Part shown: positions 40,256 to 53,645 of the stretch, in pieces
How positions within the stretch are numbered: position 1 is the first letter of the stretch
How the letters are laid out: each line of letters begins with the position of its first letter
Source of the DNA: Coffea arabica
Lineage: Eukaryota; Streptophyta; Magnoliopsida; Gentianales; Rubiaceae
Length of the DNA stretch: 64,000 nucleotides
Direction: 5' to 3'
Assembly: GCF_036785885.1 (NCBI RefSeq)
Contig: NC_092323.1
Coordinates: 8,006,501 to 8,070,500, forward strand
The notes under the pieces: model-generated
Database searches by the model: none
What the model was told of the DNA's origin: nothing
The model's input: the letters and a program-made list of their open reading frames with translations, nothing else
Translations under genes and position numbers: made by a program

Positions 40256-41396
40256 CACCGCCAGCGTGGCACCAACTCGCCCGTGTCCGTCTGCTTGTTT
40301 TTAAAAAGCCTCAAATATAGCAAACTCCGCCACCACATTCCCAGCCCAGCTGGCCTCTTGTCCTTCTCACGCCACGGCCTCTTCACTTCTCTCCATCTAT
40401 TGTTTACTTCCTTGATCCTTCCAACCATTCCACCCCTTCGCGCAGCATAATTTCGTCGCTGCATCGTCTAGAGGTATCTTCGATTCTCGCCATTTTTAGC
40501 TCTTGGAGCTGTTATTCATGACATGGATTTTACTGGTTAAGTTATGTAGCATGTTTTTATTGCGAAAGAGATCTGAAAAGTCATGGACTGAAAAGTTAGT
40601 GTACTATCAGTTACGCTTGAACATGTGTTTTTGGTATATCATTTTTTTTAAGTGTGTTTTTTTGGTGCGATCTGATTTGGTTTAACTTTTAGTGTCATCG
40701 TGTTTATCCACGAACGTAACTTATCCGACAGTCTTAAATTAGTTGAATATCTTACATCATTGCATACTATTCTAGGATTATGACATTATGTAGCACCAAT
40801 CTAATAGTCTAGTTTAGTTTTCTCATGTCTATCAGCAGAATTTAAGAAAAGAAGAAATCTAATTTCCTAGAGTTAATTTAGTTAAATCTCTTTCAGTCTA
40901 GGGATACTTTAGGATCATGTATACTTCCCAAGTTTTTGAGTTTTAACTTTTTACTATTTGTGAGGAAAAAAATTGGGTGGACCCGACGACTCAAGTTAAT
41001 AGTTGAATATCACTCTTGTTACACTATGTACTGTTGCCAGTGGAAATTTATCAAGTTCAATGTTTTCATGCTTATCTGGAAATATGTAGGGGAAGAAGGA
41101 ATCTGAGTTACCTGGTCTAAGACTAGTTGTATGTTTCAAATTTTGAGATGTTGTAGGATTGTGCACGCAGATAGATTTTTTAATTGGTTCCTGTTTAGGT
41201 ACAATCATTTGGATTTTGTTCCCCTTATTTTTTGTTTTGTTGAAGATTGTTTAGTCCATAGGTGCAACAAAACCCGTTAGATGTACTGAATTTCCATTCC
41301 ATTTGTGAGTTTTGTGTATGTGCAGTCAGTTTAGTTTTGAGTCTGAATGGTTTGAAACAACTGCAGATTTTGCTTTTGATCAGTATATAAGGGAAA
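40256..41396 (+). promoter_or_regulatory. 14-3-3 gene leader with long 5'-UTR intron
   Basis: The leader upstream of the ATG at 41397 is interrupted by an 893-bp GT-AG intron: donor GAG|GTATCT at 40474 and acceptor CTGCAG at 41366, with a T-rich interior. The pyrimidine-rich stretch at 40370-40470 would be UTR exon 1. Long 5'-UTR introns are frequent in highly expressed plant genes and can raise expression. TSS position is inferred. Confidence 0.6.
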
Positions 41397-43108
<1,712 letters not shown>

Positions 43109-44047
43109 TGAATTCGTTATGTTAGAGTAGGACTTTCTTTGGGAGATTACTGCAAGACATGATGATTTGGTGGTGGATCTCAGGGCTAAAATGATTTACA
43201 TACATATGAAAATGTTACTGCCGAAAGAAAATGGTTTTGGGTTCATATCTCATCAACGGTTGTAATGCTACTTGTTTAATTTGATGATGAGCTGAACTTG
43301 GATTGGCTTGGTATTGCATTTACTATCTATTTCTTGCTAATTCTTTTTTGTTGATGCGGTCTAAACATTGACGGATCGAAGAAAATTTCGATACATCCAT
43401 GGCTTTGTATGGAACAGTGTTTTTTTGGGCTGAAACTAGTTCTTCAAATACAACTCTACACTGTAAAACACTCCAAACACACTCCAAATAGGCCTAGCAA
43501 AAACACAAAAAACAACAACAACAATTTGGCGTCAAAACTTATTGCTGTTGCGTCTTCGGACCTTTGGTGTTTCCTGGTCTACCTATCCTATTTCAATTTG
43601 TCATTGCAGCCGCTTACAAAGTTTGTGGAACGGTGTCGTGGGCCGGTACGACGCAGATAAATTGGAAGTCCATGGAAAAAAGCAAAGAAGAATAAAAACG
43701 ATTAGTTTGATTAAACAAAAGTGCCCGACCGGCCAAAAAACCAAAGAAAGGTTGAGAAATGGAACGATAACGGGTATCGTCTTTCCCGGTCCAATACTGT
43801 TGCAAACTCCATTTGATTAATCAATTGGGCTTTTTTGCATTTTCAAATCAGGTTCCCACTTTCTATTATTCTTTTTGAATCCCAAAATCTTTGAAGCACC
43901 AATGACAATTCCCCCAAAATTTATTCTCTTTAGTACAATTCCAATGCGGGGTGTGGATAAGACTCTGAAAGGCACAAGTCCAGTACTACTGTACTAGTCC
44001 AGCATCCTCCTCACTAAATACCGAGACAGAAACTAAGCATCGCCTCT
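43109..44047. other. 14-3-3 3' UTR and RCC1-gene promoter region
   Basis: No coding ORF. The first roughly 250 bp are likely 3' UTR. At 43410-43500 the words ACTCCAAACACACTCCAAATAGGCC resemble the CCAAAC-ending arm of the inverted-repeat element at 25405-25656, so this may be a relic. An AT-rich box CTAAATACC lies at 44015-44023, about 25-35 bp before the ATG. Confidence 0.4.
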
Positions 44048-47000
44048 ATGGCCGCCTCCAAAACCGCCGTTATCGCATGGTCATCTCTCTTCCTGTTTTG
44101 CAATGCATACTCATCTAAGTTCAGAATTAACAAGGTTAATTTTTGCATTTGAACATTTATTTCAGGGGTTCGGGAGAAGATGGGCAGTTAGGAATGGGTA
44201 ATAATGAAGAGAAAGAATGGGTTTGCTCCATCAAAGCTCTTGAGCCCTTCGACGTCTGCTCTATCGTCGCCGGCAGCCGAAACTCCCTTGCCATTTGCAA
44301 CGACGGCAAGGTACTTAGTACGGTCTTTAGTTTAGTTGTAGTAATAGTGCAGATTATTCAGCTTGTTGAACTGTCACTTCATAAAGATTGTTCCTTTCTA
44401 CTTTATATTAAGTATTATGATTTAGCAAATCCATATCTGGACTTGGACATAGTATTCTTTCTTTCTTTCTTTCTTTTTCAATTTGTTTCCGGGAACGAAG
44501 TTTGGATTCACTTTTTGTGATGGGCTTGTGGTATTAGTTGTTTACGTGGGGTTGGAACCAAAGAGGGACACTGGGTCATCCCCCAGAGACCAAAACCGAA
44601 AGTATTCCTAGTCAAGTGAAAGCTCTTTCCAAAGTTAAGATTGTACAGGTAGTTATTTCACTTTGAATTGCTAATTTTCATGATTATTAATGGATTAAGA
44701 TATGTGACGTCGTATCTTAACTTGGTTTAGTTAATTTATTTCAGGCGGCAATTGATGGTTGGCATTGTTTGGCTGTCGACGATCAAGGCCGGGCTTATGC
44801 TTGGGGTATAGTGTGTTTTTTTTTTTCCTTTTTTTTGCTCTCCGTTATGTTCCCTTAATTTCTGCAAAAAAGTGGGATGGAAAGCATGATACGAGTTGGG
44901 CTTTGAGAATTATTCTTAAATTTTACTATTTAAGTAACAAAATGATGTTGGCAGGAATCTTTTCTTCTTCCTTTGTCTGTTTTTTGATAATGTCTCATTT
45001 AGTTTCTAAACTTCTAACATGTTGTTCCACCAGCGTGACTCTCCTAATAGGATTGGGGAACCTTTATGCAGGTGGGAATGAATATGGACAGTGTGGTGAA
45101 GAACCTGAACGGAAAGCTGACACAGGAAAGCCTGTTAGGAGGGATATTGTGATTCCCCAACGATGTGTGCCAAAGCTTACAGTTCGGCGGGTGATTTATT
45201 CTATCACGTGTCTCTATAACTTGATTTCATATTTGGGTAGCACCCGGGTGTCTTCCCTTATTGAATCATACATACCTAGTCAAATTGCTTTCAAGAGCTT
45301 TAGATATTTGGCAGTGCATATGTTGAATTCAATATAGAATATTTTGTTCACTCATTCCTCATTACTCAACATGGGAACCAAGGGTTTGAAATGATAGAAA
45401 GCTGTTACTTTTCAGGTTTTAAATGTACCTGTAGAGTATAATTTACATCTGAAATGTGCAAGAATTATTTCCTTTTTATATAAGATGTGATTTTCTCTCT
45501 TTGTGAAGTTTTAAAGTTTGTTTCTTACTCACTGGGGAATTGAGTCTCTGGTGGAATATTCACAGGAGATATTCCTTTTCACTTGGAAGTGGCATGTTTC
45601 AACCTGAGATGATTTAAAATGCTCTCTGGTGAAACAATATTTTGGCATCTTTCTTGGTACTTTTAACAGTTTAACATCCTTTCTATGACAGGTAGCTGCT
45701 GGTGGTACACATTCAGTTGTTCTCACACGGGAAGGACATGTATGGACATGGGGTCAACCATGGCCTCCTGGGGACATGTATACTCCTTTTGGATTGATTT
45801 TTGCTGACCTTCATTATCTGTATCTGAGAGCTTTCAGGATTCAATTCTTGAATTTGTTTTAATTTGTTTTTCTAAACTTACAGAAAGCAAATTTCGACTC
45901 CTGTTCGAGTACAAGGTCTTGAAAGCGTGAGGTTGATTGCAGTTGGAGCTTTCCACAACTTGGCTCTTCTTGACGATGGAATCTTAATGGCATGGGGTAA
46001 TAATGAGTACGGACAACTGGGGACTGGTGATACTCAGCCCAGATCACAACCTGTTCCTGTCCAGGGCTTGTCTGGTCTTACTTTGGTATATATTTTAAAC
46101 ATGAAGTCATTTTCTTCTTGTCATTTTTCTAAATGATCTGCTGTTACTTAGATAACTTTCTATGTAAAGCCTTTTGTAATTGATTTCCTGTTCATGTATT
46201 TCCAATACTACATGACGGTTCTTTGTTTCATGCTATTTTAACATCTTAAATCACATAAGGTACGCAGAAGCATGTCTCAGTGATTTATGTCATTTTCTCT
46301 GCTGAATTTCGTGACATTCTGCTTCCTGTTCAGGTTGATATTGCAGCTGGAGGGTGGCATTCTACTGCATTGACAGATGAAGGAGAGGTGCTTCTCCTAT
46401 TACTTACTCCATGGTTCTCATGTTTGAGATTTGTGGTTTGTGGCTTCAATATTTACTGACGTGAATACATGTGATTGTTGTGTGAATGGAACTGCCAAAT
46501 CAAATATCATCCCTTTCACTAATCCCAACTGTGAATTGCACATGCAGATGTCTTGTAGGTCATCTGAATTACGATTCTTTTTAGCAACTAGCTTAACCAT
46601 GCCGCACCTTTGGACCTGTTGTTCAGTTTCTAGGCACCACGCTTTCTTCTAATGAGTTCAGTTCCAGCTTCTCTGTCAATTCGTCATTGAGATTTGGAGT
46701 TTCTAAGTATTTTTTTTTTTAACATTATATGCCAATTTGAAAAGGAGAACAAAAAACATCAATATCCATGTGGATCTGATATATGGAACCAGAAATTTCA
46801 TGCCTCAATATCTTTGCGTGCTTTGTATAAAGACTGTCAGTTTTGAGTTCACAAGTGTGTGAAATTTCAAAAGTGATTCTGTTTCTAGCTGTAAAAGTAA
46901 GTTATGCCCTTCTTTTTGGCCCATAAGCCAATGATCTTGGGAAATATATTCGGCATTTCTTTTTGTTCAGAAGTTCTTGATATGCTTTCTAGTCTTCATT

Positions 47001-48270
47001 TCATTAACTGATAATAGCCTGATGATTTGTATGATCCAACTTTTCTTTTTTCTCTTTTCTTTAGTTTTTGTTCTGTAGGGGCGACATTCATCATGGTGCT
47101 GTGAATTTTATGATTTCAGTCACAATTGTAGTTGAGCATGAATGTTCTGATTTACTAGAGAAGAATTGTCTATGGCAGGTATATGGTTGGGGCCGAGGGG
47201 AACATGGGAGGCTTGGTTTTGGAGATGACAAAAGCAGTAAAATGGTGCCCCAAAGGGTTCAGCTTCTAATATGGGAGGACATTGTACAGGTGCTGATATG
47301 AGAGGTCTTTTTGAACTTATAAACTTTGTTAATGATCTTACCTTTCGGCTTCGGTGGATGATGGTTATCAGTGTTCATATTATGTATTCTTTCAGTGTTA
47401 TGTATTCTTTCTGAGTAGTCGAACAACATTCTTTCAATTCGATGACTTTTACAGCTTCTTTATGGTGGTTTTTCTGATTTAATTGCTACTCCTGTTAGTT
47501 ATCTCTCTAGCCCTTGCTAATTGTCGTATACTATGCATTGTTATATAAAACTACTGTCAGGCAACTGCCTGTGAATCTCTGCTTTTAAAGTTCAACTTTC
47601 TTAATATTTCTGGTTGTTTGGAAAAATCTTAAGTCGGAAATGGTTGTTGATGCAGGTGGCCTGTGGAGGAACCCATTCTGTTGCTTTAACACGTGATGGC
47701 CGCATGTTTTCAGTGAGTACTCTGACATCCTATGTAGAAGTCTAGAATTCCAATTGAGTTCCATATCCAACAGTATACCATTTTTCTGTCGATTTATGTA
47801 TAACAGGTGATTGGCAACGGCGGCTATTTTGCTATCTATTATAACGTGTGTGGGATATACTGGAGCTCTCTAGTAGGAGAGCTAATCATTTTATTGTCGG
47901 AAAGTTTTTTGCATGTTTGTGTGGACTCTGGGAAATAGTGCATGTGATCGGACAAATTGACTTGATATAAGATTATATGTTTGTTTCAAGCACTAGATAC
48001 AGTAATATAGTAGCAATGCTGACTTGTCTGTGCTTTGGGCAGTTTGGGCGAGGAGACCACGGCCGTCTTGGATACGGAAGAAAGGTGACAACGGGCCATC
48101 CATCAGAAGTGCCCATAAACATCCCTCCTCCCAGAGATCTTAGTGAAGGTGAAGCTGAGGGAAGGTGGTGTGCTAAGTCTGTTGCTTGCGGTGGCCGCCA
48201 CACACTGGCAATAGTAGAGTGGCGCAGCCGGGAATCTGAGCAGTTACCGCACGCTCCAACGAACGTGTAG
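44048..48270 (+). CDS. RCC1-repeat (seven-bladed propeller) protein, UVR8-like fold
   Basis: Eleven exons (44048-44079, 44166-44310, 44538-44648, 44745-44805, 45072-45190, 45692-45777, 45884-46085, 46334-46387, 47179-47289, 47656-47712, 48043-48270) encode 401 aa. Tandem RCC1 repeats are plain, each with a W-G-x-N/G-x-x-G-Q/R-L-G strand and a GG-x-H-S/T strand, for example GSGEDGQLG, GGNEYGQCG, GNNEYGQLG, GRGEHGRLG and GRGDHGRLG. The start gives MAASKTAVIAWGSGEDGQLG, which matches the family N-terminus. There is no extra F-box, FYVE or ankyrin domain, so this is a stand-alone propeller like Arabidopsis At5g16040/At3g02510. Its partner is unknown; RCC1-fold proteins act as GEFs, photoreceptors or scaffolds, and the sequence does not say which. 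It lies 0.9 kb downstream of the 14-3-3 gene on the same strand. Confidence 0.94.
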
Positions 48271-49170
48271 TGGTATCATTGTACAATTGCGTCATTTTCG
48301 GAAGAATCTTCTCTCGTGCTTTGCAAATTCTGGCAATTGAAGCAGTTTGGTAGTATTATAAATTGTTTGTGCACAAGAAGTAAAGACAAAATCTCCTCGG
48401 AAGTTTGTTTTAGACTAGATGCCGGACAAATGGACCATAAAAATTGCATGAAAGAGAAGGTTGGGGCTGGAATTTGGTGCAGCAGGTGTAGGTAGCGTCT
48501 CCCCAGCCTTGCCTGCATTGTTCTAAGCTACCTGGGTTTTTGTACGGGCTAATCAGATAAATTGATGCAATCGCAATATTAAAAATTAGCAACTCAGTTT
48601 GAGCACAATCGTGAGTAATTTTGTTTTTTTTTTCCCGTCGTGTTTTTCTAATACTTCGATTTTGGCACTGGTTATTGCTAGTGGCGACTTGCGGGCGTCG
48701 GTAAACCTTCACATAAGATTTGAGACATTCGACTGCAAAGTGACTAATACTGCGGGTGTTGTGTGCGTACTTTTCGTCCAAGGTGAGTGCAGGAGCAGAG
48801 GAAGAGTTTACCTTGCCTTCCGTCGGTTTGTAAGCTCTATTTGATTTTCTTATTTAAATATTGACTTTCCTTACCCCAAAAAAAAAAAAAAAAGCGACAA
48901 ATACTATTAGAATCCCGCAGACAACGAGCTGGCAAACAAAAATAATTAATTAGCCACCGACCGGTGATGTGGTAATTCAGATGAGACTACAAGCCAATGG
49001 CCATTGCCACAACTAGGACAGGTAACATCTAACGTGTAAACCTTGATCAAACATGTCAATTACACTTCCCCAAAAGCCACAAACCTTAAGGCGGGCAAAA
49101 CACAAACGTTGACTGCTGCTACTCCTGCCACATTGCTCTTCGCTCACCAAAATCCAAACAATCCGTCGAA
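48271..49170. other. Intergenic region between RCC1 gene and GDT1 gene
   Basis: RCC1-gene 3' UTR followed by the GDT1-like promoter. Poly-T and poly-A runs at 48625-48635 and 48878-48893; no coding ORF or repeat family recognised. Confidence 0.5.
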
Positions 49171-51713
49171 ATGAATTTGCCAATGTTTCAGGTGATTCTG
49201 CGGCATTAGTTGCATCAATGAAAGAACTCTTTTAACCCCTCAATCTTAGTTGCATCAATGAAAGAATCTTTGCCTTTCAGGGCTTCGGCAAGTCTCTTAT
49301 GATGACAGTTCTTTCTGAGGTTGGTGACAGAACCTTCTGTGTCGCTGCTGTAAGTATTATCATTATTGTTTTAAACTTCGATTGCTGCTGCAAAAATTTG
49401 AGCTTTATTCATCATAACATCGCCGTGTTTTGGAAGATACTGGCAATGCGTCATCCGTGGAGTAGCGTTCTGTGCGGTTGCCTTTCTTCTGTAATTGTAA
49501 GTGCAATTTCTTTCTTACTTCTTGCTCCTTCCTTTTCTCTCATCAGTTTTCTGATCAAAAAGTAGGAGATATAGTACTCTTTGTACCTTTGAGAAATTTC
49601 TTAGCAGAAATATACCTGGCTCACTATCATCATTCTCGAACCTTATTTACGTAATCCAGACAAAGCTACATGCTCAGAAGTCAGAACTTTCCCGTTTTCC
49701 CTCCACCCTCAAGCCACAAAGACGGAAAGAACACCCAAAATGAAAAAGAAAAGGAAACGCACTTGCTTTTGCTTGGTGAGGAATAATGAAAAATGGTGTT
49801 GCAGTAGGAATTCAAAAGAATTTATTGGCCTGATATTATTCATATAAGCGACAAGAAACGAACGATCAAATTTTTTAAATCTTTCGTAAAGCTTAAAAAT
49901 GTCTTGCCATGTATTTGTAGTTGACGACTACTCTCTCTGCTGTTATTGGCTGGGCTGCTCCAAACTTGGTACGTGATTCTTTTAGCCGTCCTCTTTTTAG
50001 CATACCGATGGAGTTCGTATATGATTAGTTTTGCGAAGAAAGTAACAAACAAAATTTGTCGAATGTTTTCCTTTTTGTATGCAATGCTACTCTTTGTTTC
50101 TCTAAACAGAATGCCTTTGATAGTTAGACTTGATATATTACTACTTTGTTTGCAAGATTCCACGTGAACTGGCTCACCATATCACCACACTTCTCTTCTT
50201 TGGCTTTGGCCTCTGGTCTTTGTGGGAGGCATATAATGAAGATGACGAGTACGGCCTCCTTTTTTTTTTTTTTTCAAGAATGTGTCAGAATAAAATTATC
50301 AACTTAAACTTTCACGAGTACTAACTGCATCATTTCTATTTCATCAGCGACAACGAAGAGTTAGAACAAGTTGAAAAAGAACTGGTCAGTTACCCCTCTG
50401 CTGCATCTGGGTACAATGATGTGTGGCTTAGGTCTAGAGTTGAAAATTCTAGATGTGGTCTCTTAATCCTTGTTTTTTTTTTTTCTCAAAGAATCAGGAC
50501 GCTGCACCTAAGGATACTACTGGTAAAGGACCTAAAGGCAAAGAAGGGAGCAAGGTAAGGTCATGAACATTGAGTTCATGAAGCCCCTAATAGATCACAT
50601 CCTCTTTTTTAAGTTACTTGCTACTAGGATGTTTAAATTTGTAAAGACAAAATTTGGTTAGATGGTTAGTTTATACAATTTCTATCAATATGTGAGGCAT
50701 TTAACCTAAACAGAAAGCCAGATTGATTTCCTCTGGAGTATCCAAAATGGTCGTGTTCGTCCGTGGAATAGCCTATTGCTTGCTTGTTTTGATGTTCATT
50801 ACTTACTAGCAAGAGTTCTTATAGGTTATGTAAAGCCCTGTTACCAGCGTAAACTTTAATTACCGAAGGGGAAGCTGTAATTCTGAAACGATACACATTT
50901 TCTAGGTGGCTGAGGACTTGAAAAAGCAGAGGAAGCCATTTCTGACAAATTTCTTCTCACCTGTCTTCATTGAGGTTTGCATTACTTGTTTATGAGGGAT
51001 TCTACTTCTAACCAATGAGTCTCTGATTCTAATCTGGTGTAAAAATTATGTTGCCAACATGGCAGAAAGAACTTCATGCCGCATAGCCAATTTGATGTTT
51101 CTATCGTCATGTTTTTTTAGGCCTTCTCAGTTACCTTTTTTGGTGAATGGGGTGACAAGAGCCAAGTAAGTATCAGCTGGGAGGTGTATACATTACGTAC
51201 ATTGACTATCTTGAATCAATGTAATGCTCACGATTTACCAAATTTGGTTAATGGTACATTCAGCTAGCAACCATTGGTCTTGCAGCAGATGAGAATGCCA
51301 TAGGAGTGATCCTTGGTGGAATCTTGTGAGTTTCCTCGCTCCTCATTCTTTCTTGGGAAGGGGGATGTTTTTGTTGGTTAAGTTAAGCAAAATATTTATA
51401 GGGCTAATGCTTAATGACACCTCAAATGGGAATAACGAAAATTGACAAAAGAAAAATCAAGTCTTGGGATTCTATTATCTTCTGCAGAGCGCAAGTACTG
51501 TGCACCGTTGCAGCTGTTGCTGGGGGAAAGAGCTTAGCATCTAAAATCTCTGAGAGGCTGGTAAAACATTCATTCTTCATCATCAAATTTCAGGCAAAAT
51601 CTTTACTAGGATTAATACGCTTATATTCTTGCGTTTTGATACAGGTTACGATGGCAAGTGGAGTTCTTTTTCTGATTTTTGGTGTGCAATCCTTTCTGTC
51701 GACTATGTATTGA
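49171..51713 (+). CDS. GDT1-like protein (UPF0016/TMEM165 cation transporter family)
   Basis: Twelve short exons (49171-49191, 49281-49349, 49437-49496, 49921-49968, 50157-50248, 50348-50384, 50492-50554, 50906-50974, 51121-51165, 51264-51325, 51488-51560, 51645-51713) encode 235 aa. Two inverted halves each carry the family signature E-x-G-D-[KR]-[TS]: EVGDRT (20-25) and EWGDKS (162-167), whose acidic residues bind the transported ion. A charged lysine-rich loop separates two groups of three membrane helices. Yeast Gdt1 and human TMEM165 exchange Ca2+/Mn2+ for H+ in the Golgi and are needed for glycosylation. There is no plastid transit peptide, so this resembles the ER/Golgi members (Arabidopsis GDT1-like 3-5), not the thylakoid member. 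The 21-nt first coding exon is short but matches the short family N-terminus. Ends 312 bp from the convergent AWPM-19 gene. Confidence 0.94.
49206..49266 (+). repeat. Short direct duplication in GDT1-like intron 1
   Basis: TTAGTTGCATCAATGAAAGA occurs at 49206-49225 and again at 49246-49265, a 40-bp step, nearly filling the 89-bp intron 49192-49280. Looks like a recent local duplication. Confidence 0.8.
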
Positions 51714-52025
51714 TCTACTCCAATCATATGTATTCTTCAACGCAAAATTGACAATAGAACAAGCAGTCAACATGGAAATTGTAGCTCCGACGCAGACATG
51801 ACATTAAGGAATTTGGGATTCATAACGTATTGGGATTTTGTAGCTCCACATCATTCTCAGAATCATGCCAAAGCAAATTAATCGCAAAATTTATGTACAT
51901 TCGAGGCCAGTGATTCTTGCCTCAGACTTCAATTAGAAATTATCATGCTATCAAAATGTTACTCAGTTTTTTTTTACCTCAGAATTTCACTGTTCTGCCG
52001 CATCCAGAACTTCCATCCCCTTGTT
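51714..52025. other. Convergent 3' region between GDT1-like and AWPM-19 genes
   Basis: Only 312 bp separate two facing stop codons, so the 3' UTRs probably abut or overlap. No ORF. Confidence 0.6.
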
Positions 52026-52824
52026 TCAGACAACAGCAGGGGTGCGCCTCGTCATCCCAATGCCACCATATCGTGTCCCATAGCCACCGTAAGCAGGTCC
52101 AAATCTCCCGCTACACATCCCACCATGCAGTAGCAGTAAATACAGCAACTGACTCAGTAATGACAATGTGATGAAAGCCTCCAATGTTTGCTGCAACACT
52201 CGTATTTTGTGAAAGACAAAAATCATCAGCATTCCATCTTTCATGTAGGAAGACTGCTACTGATAACACAATAAGAAGCTTCGATTCAAGTAAATATTAA
52301 CGTGACCATTTACCAGTCGTTTCCCTCTATGCCCTCCCAATATGATCTGCTTGCACACAAGTCTGCACCAATAAACTACTTAAAACGAGTGAACAGAGTA
52401 GAGGAGGAGTAAGGTTTTGAGCAAGGCGATGGATACCCAAAGGCAAGAGCTGTCATAGTCCATGATATGAACGCAGAAGAGGCTGCACCGGCCAGACTGT
52501 CACTGTGCCAAGCCCGGAGATGGATGAGCCCAGCAAACAGAGAACATGCTCCAATTACACCGCCAATCAATGCAAACACTAGCAGAAAGCTTGTAGACGG
52601 ATTCCCTCCCAAATCTGTGTGTTAGAGACTATGGGGATCAAAGATTAGTACTAATTAGTTATTGCAGAGAAGGGAAGTTAGTACAACTCGCGGGGATGAT
52701 CCTGTTCACCGTCAATGTATTTGTCGAGAGACCATCCTGCTAATCCCAGTACAATTAGATGCACGACAGAGTTGACAGCTAATAGAGGTCCCATTAAGCT
52801 TTTCCCACCCCTTCCAACCGCCAT
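52026..52824 (-). CDS. AWPM-19-like plasma-membrane protein
   Basis: Four exons (52824-52692, 52614-52437, 52362-52314, 52190-52026) encode 174 aa. Four hydrophobic segments are visible: about residues 11-30 (MGPLLAVNSVVHLIVLGLAG), the LLVFALIGGVIGACSLFAG block, SSAFISWTMTALAFG, and LSLLSQLLYLLLLHGG. Family landmarks IRAW-like LRAW, DSLAGAASS and LGGHRGKRL are all present, and the tail is Gly/Tyr-rich. The family founder is an ABA-induced wheat plasma-membrane protein, and rice OsPM1 takes up ABA under drought. Intron 1 must start with GC rather than GT (CCC C|GCGAGT at 52691) to keep the frame HP-[H]-LGGNPS. The leader carries a TATA-like box and a GA repeat. Confidence 0.93.
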
Positions 52825-53645
52825 GCTGAATCCAACCTCAAGCTGTATCCTCAAGAAAGTCCTTTCTCTTGTCTTGCTTATGTCTGTGTAGAATCAGTGT
52901 GCGCGAGCGCGTGAGAGAGAGAGAGAGTTTCTTTGGGCTATAAATAGAAGGAAAGCTGGATGTGTACGTGTTTGCCCGCGGGGTGCTTGGATGTAACAGG
53001 TGTTGCAACGCAGGTGGGGAAGTACTCGTGTTGTTAACGTGGAGGCTTGAGAAGGAAATGATTACCAAATTATGGGCAAACTAGAAAGTTTGCTGCTTTA
53101 ATTAGGAGCATAGCGTTCAAGTTCTCTGCCAATCTTGGCTACATCATCTCGTTTAACTTATGTCAAAAGATTTTGTCATCACACGACATGGATTTTGTCT
53201 TCTACTATTTCTAGTATAAGAAAGTAAAGAACAACGAACAGGAATCAAGGCCGGGACGTTTATCCAAATTTTTCTGGGCAACTAACGCAAAAGGGAAACG
53301 GCATGGAAGAATATCTGACATATTGTGGGTTCCAAATAATGCAAGTTTGATAAGCATAGGACCGTAGCAGACCCATCTTTCGACTTCAGTCTTCTGCTGT
53401 CGGTAATTTGCTTTATTGAAGGAAGAAACACATCGACAGAAAGGATTTCAGTATGAAAAGTCCATTAGGTCCTCGTTGCTACAGAAAACAGGCTCTAAAG
53501 AGACTCTCAGAACACATACTTAGGTGAGGTAAAATTTAGCCTAGCAGACAGCCGTACAAGGGTGAAAAAGGGCTCTGAAAAAGGGTATTGCAGACACCCA
53601 TACAAGTTCTTGCATATACGTAGTTCCTTCTATGGAATATCTGCT
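52825..53645 (-). promoter_or_regulatory. AWPM-19 promoter with ABRE-like elements
   Basis: Transcription runs leftward. TATA-like CTATTTATAG lies at 52938-52947, about 115 bp before the ATG, and a (GA)n tract at 52914-52927 lies in the leader. Two ACGT-core boxes, ACACGTA (52965-52971) and CCACGT (53037-53042), are G-box/ABRE-like and sit 18-105 bp upstream of the TATA box, as expected for an ABA-responsive gene. The rest holds the rhomboid gene's 3' UTR. No ORF. Confidence 0.55.

Noticed and set aside
40255-40464. Arg/Trp-rich minus-strand ORF at the 14-3-3 leader
   Set aside because: Antisense of the pyrimidine-rich leader. Composition is explained by that bias and there is no conserved motif.
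44759-45337. 192-codon plus-strand ORF in the RCC1 gene
   Set aside because: It reads through exon 4, an intron and exon 5. Proper splicing at 44805/45072 restores the conserved AYAWGGNEYGQCG junction.
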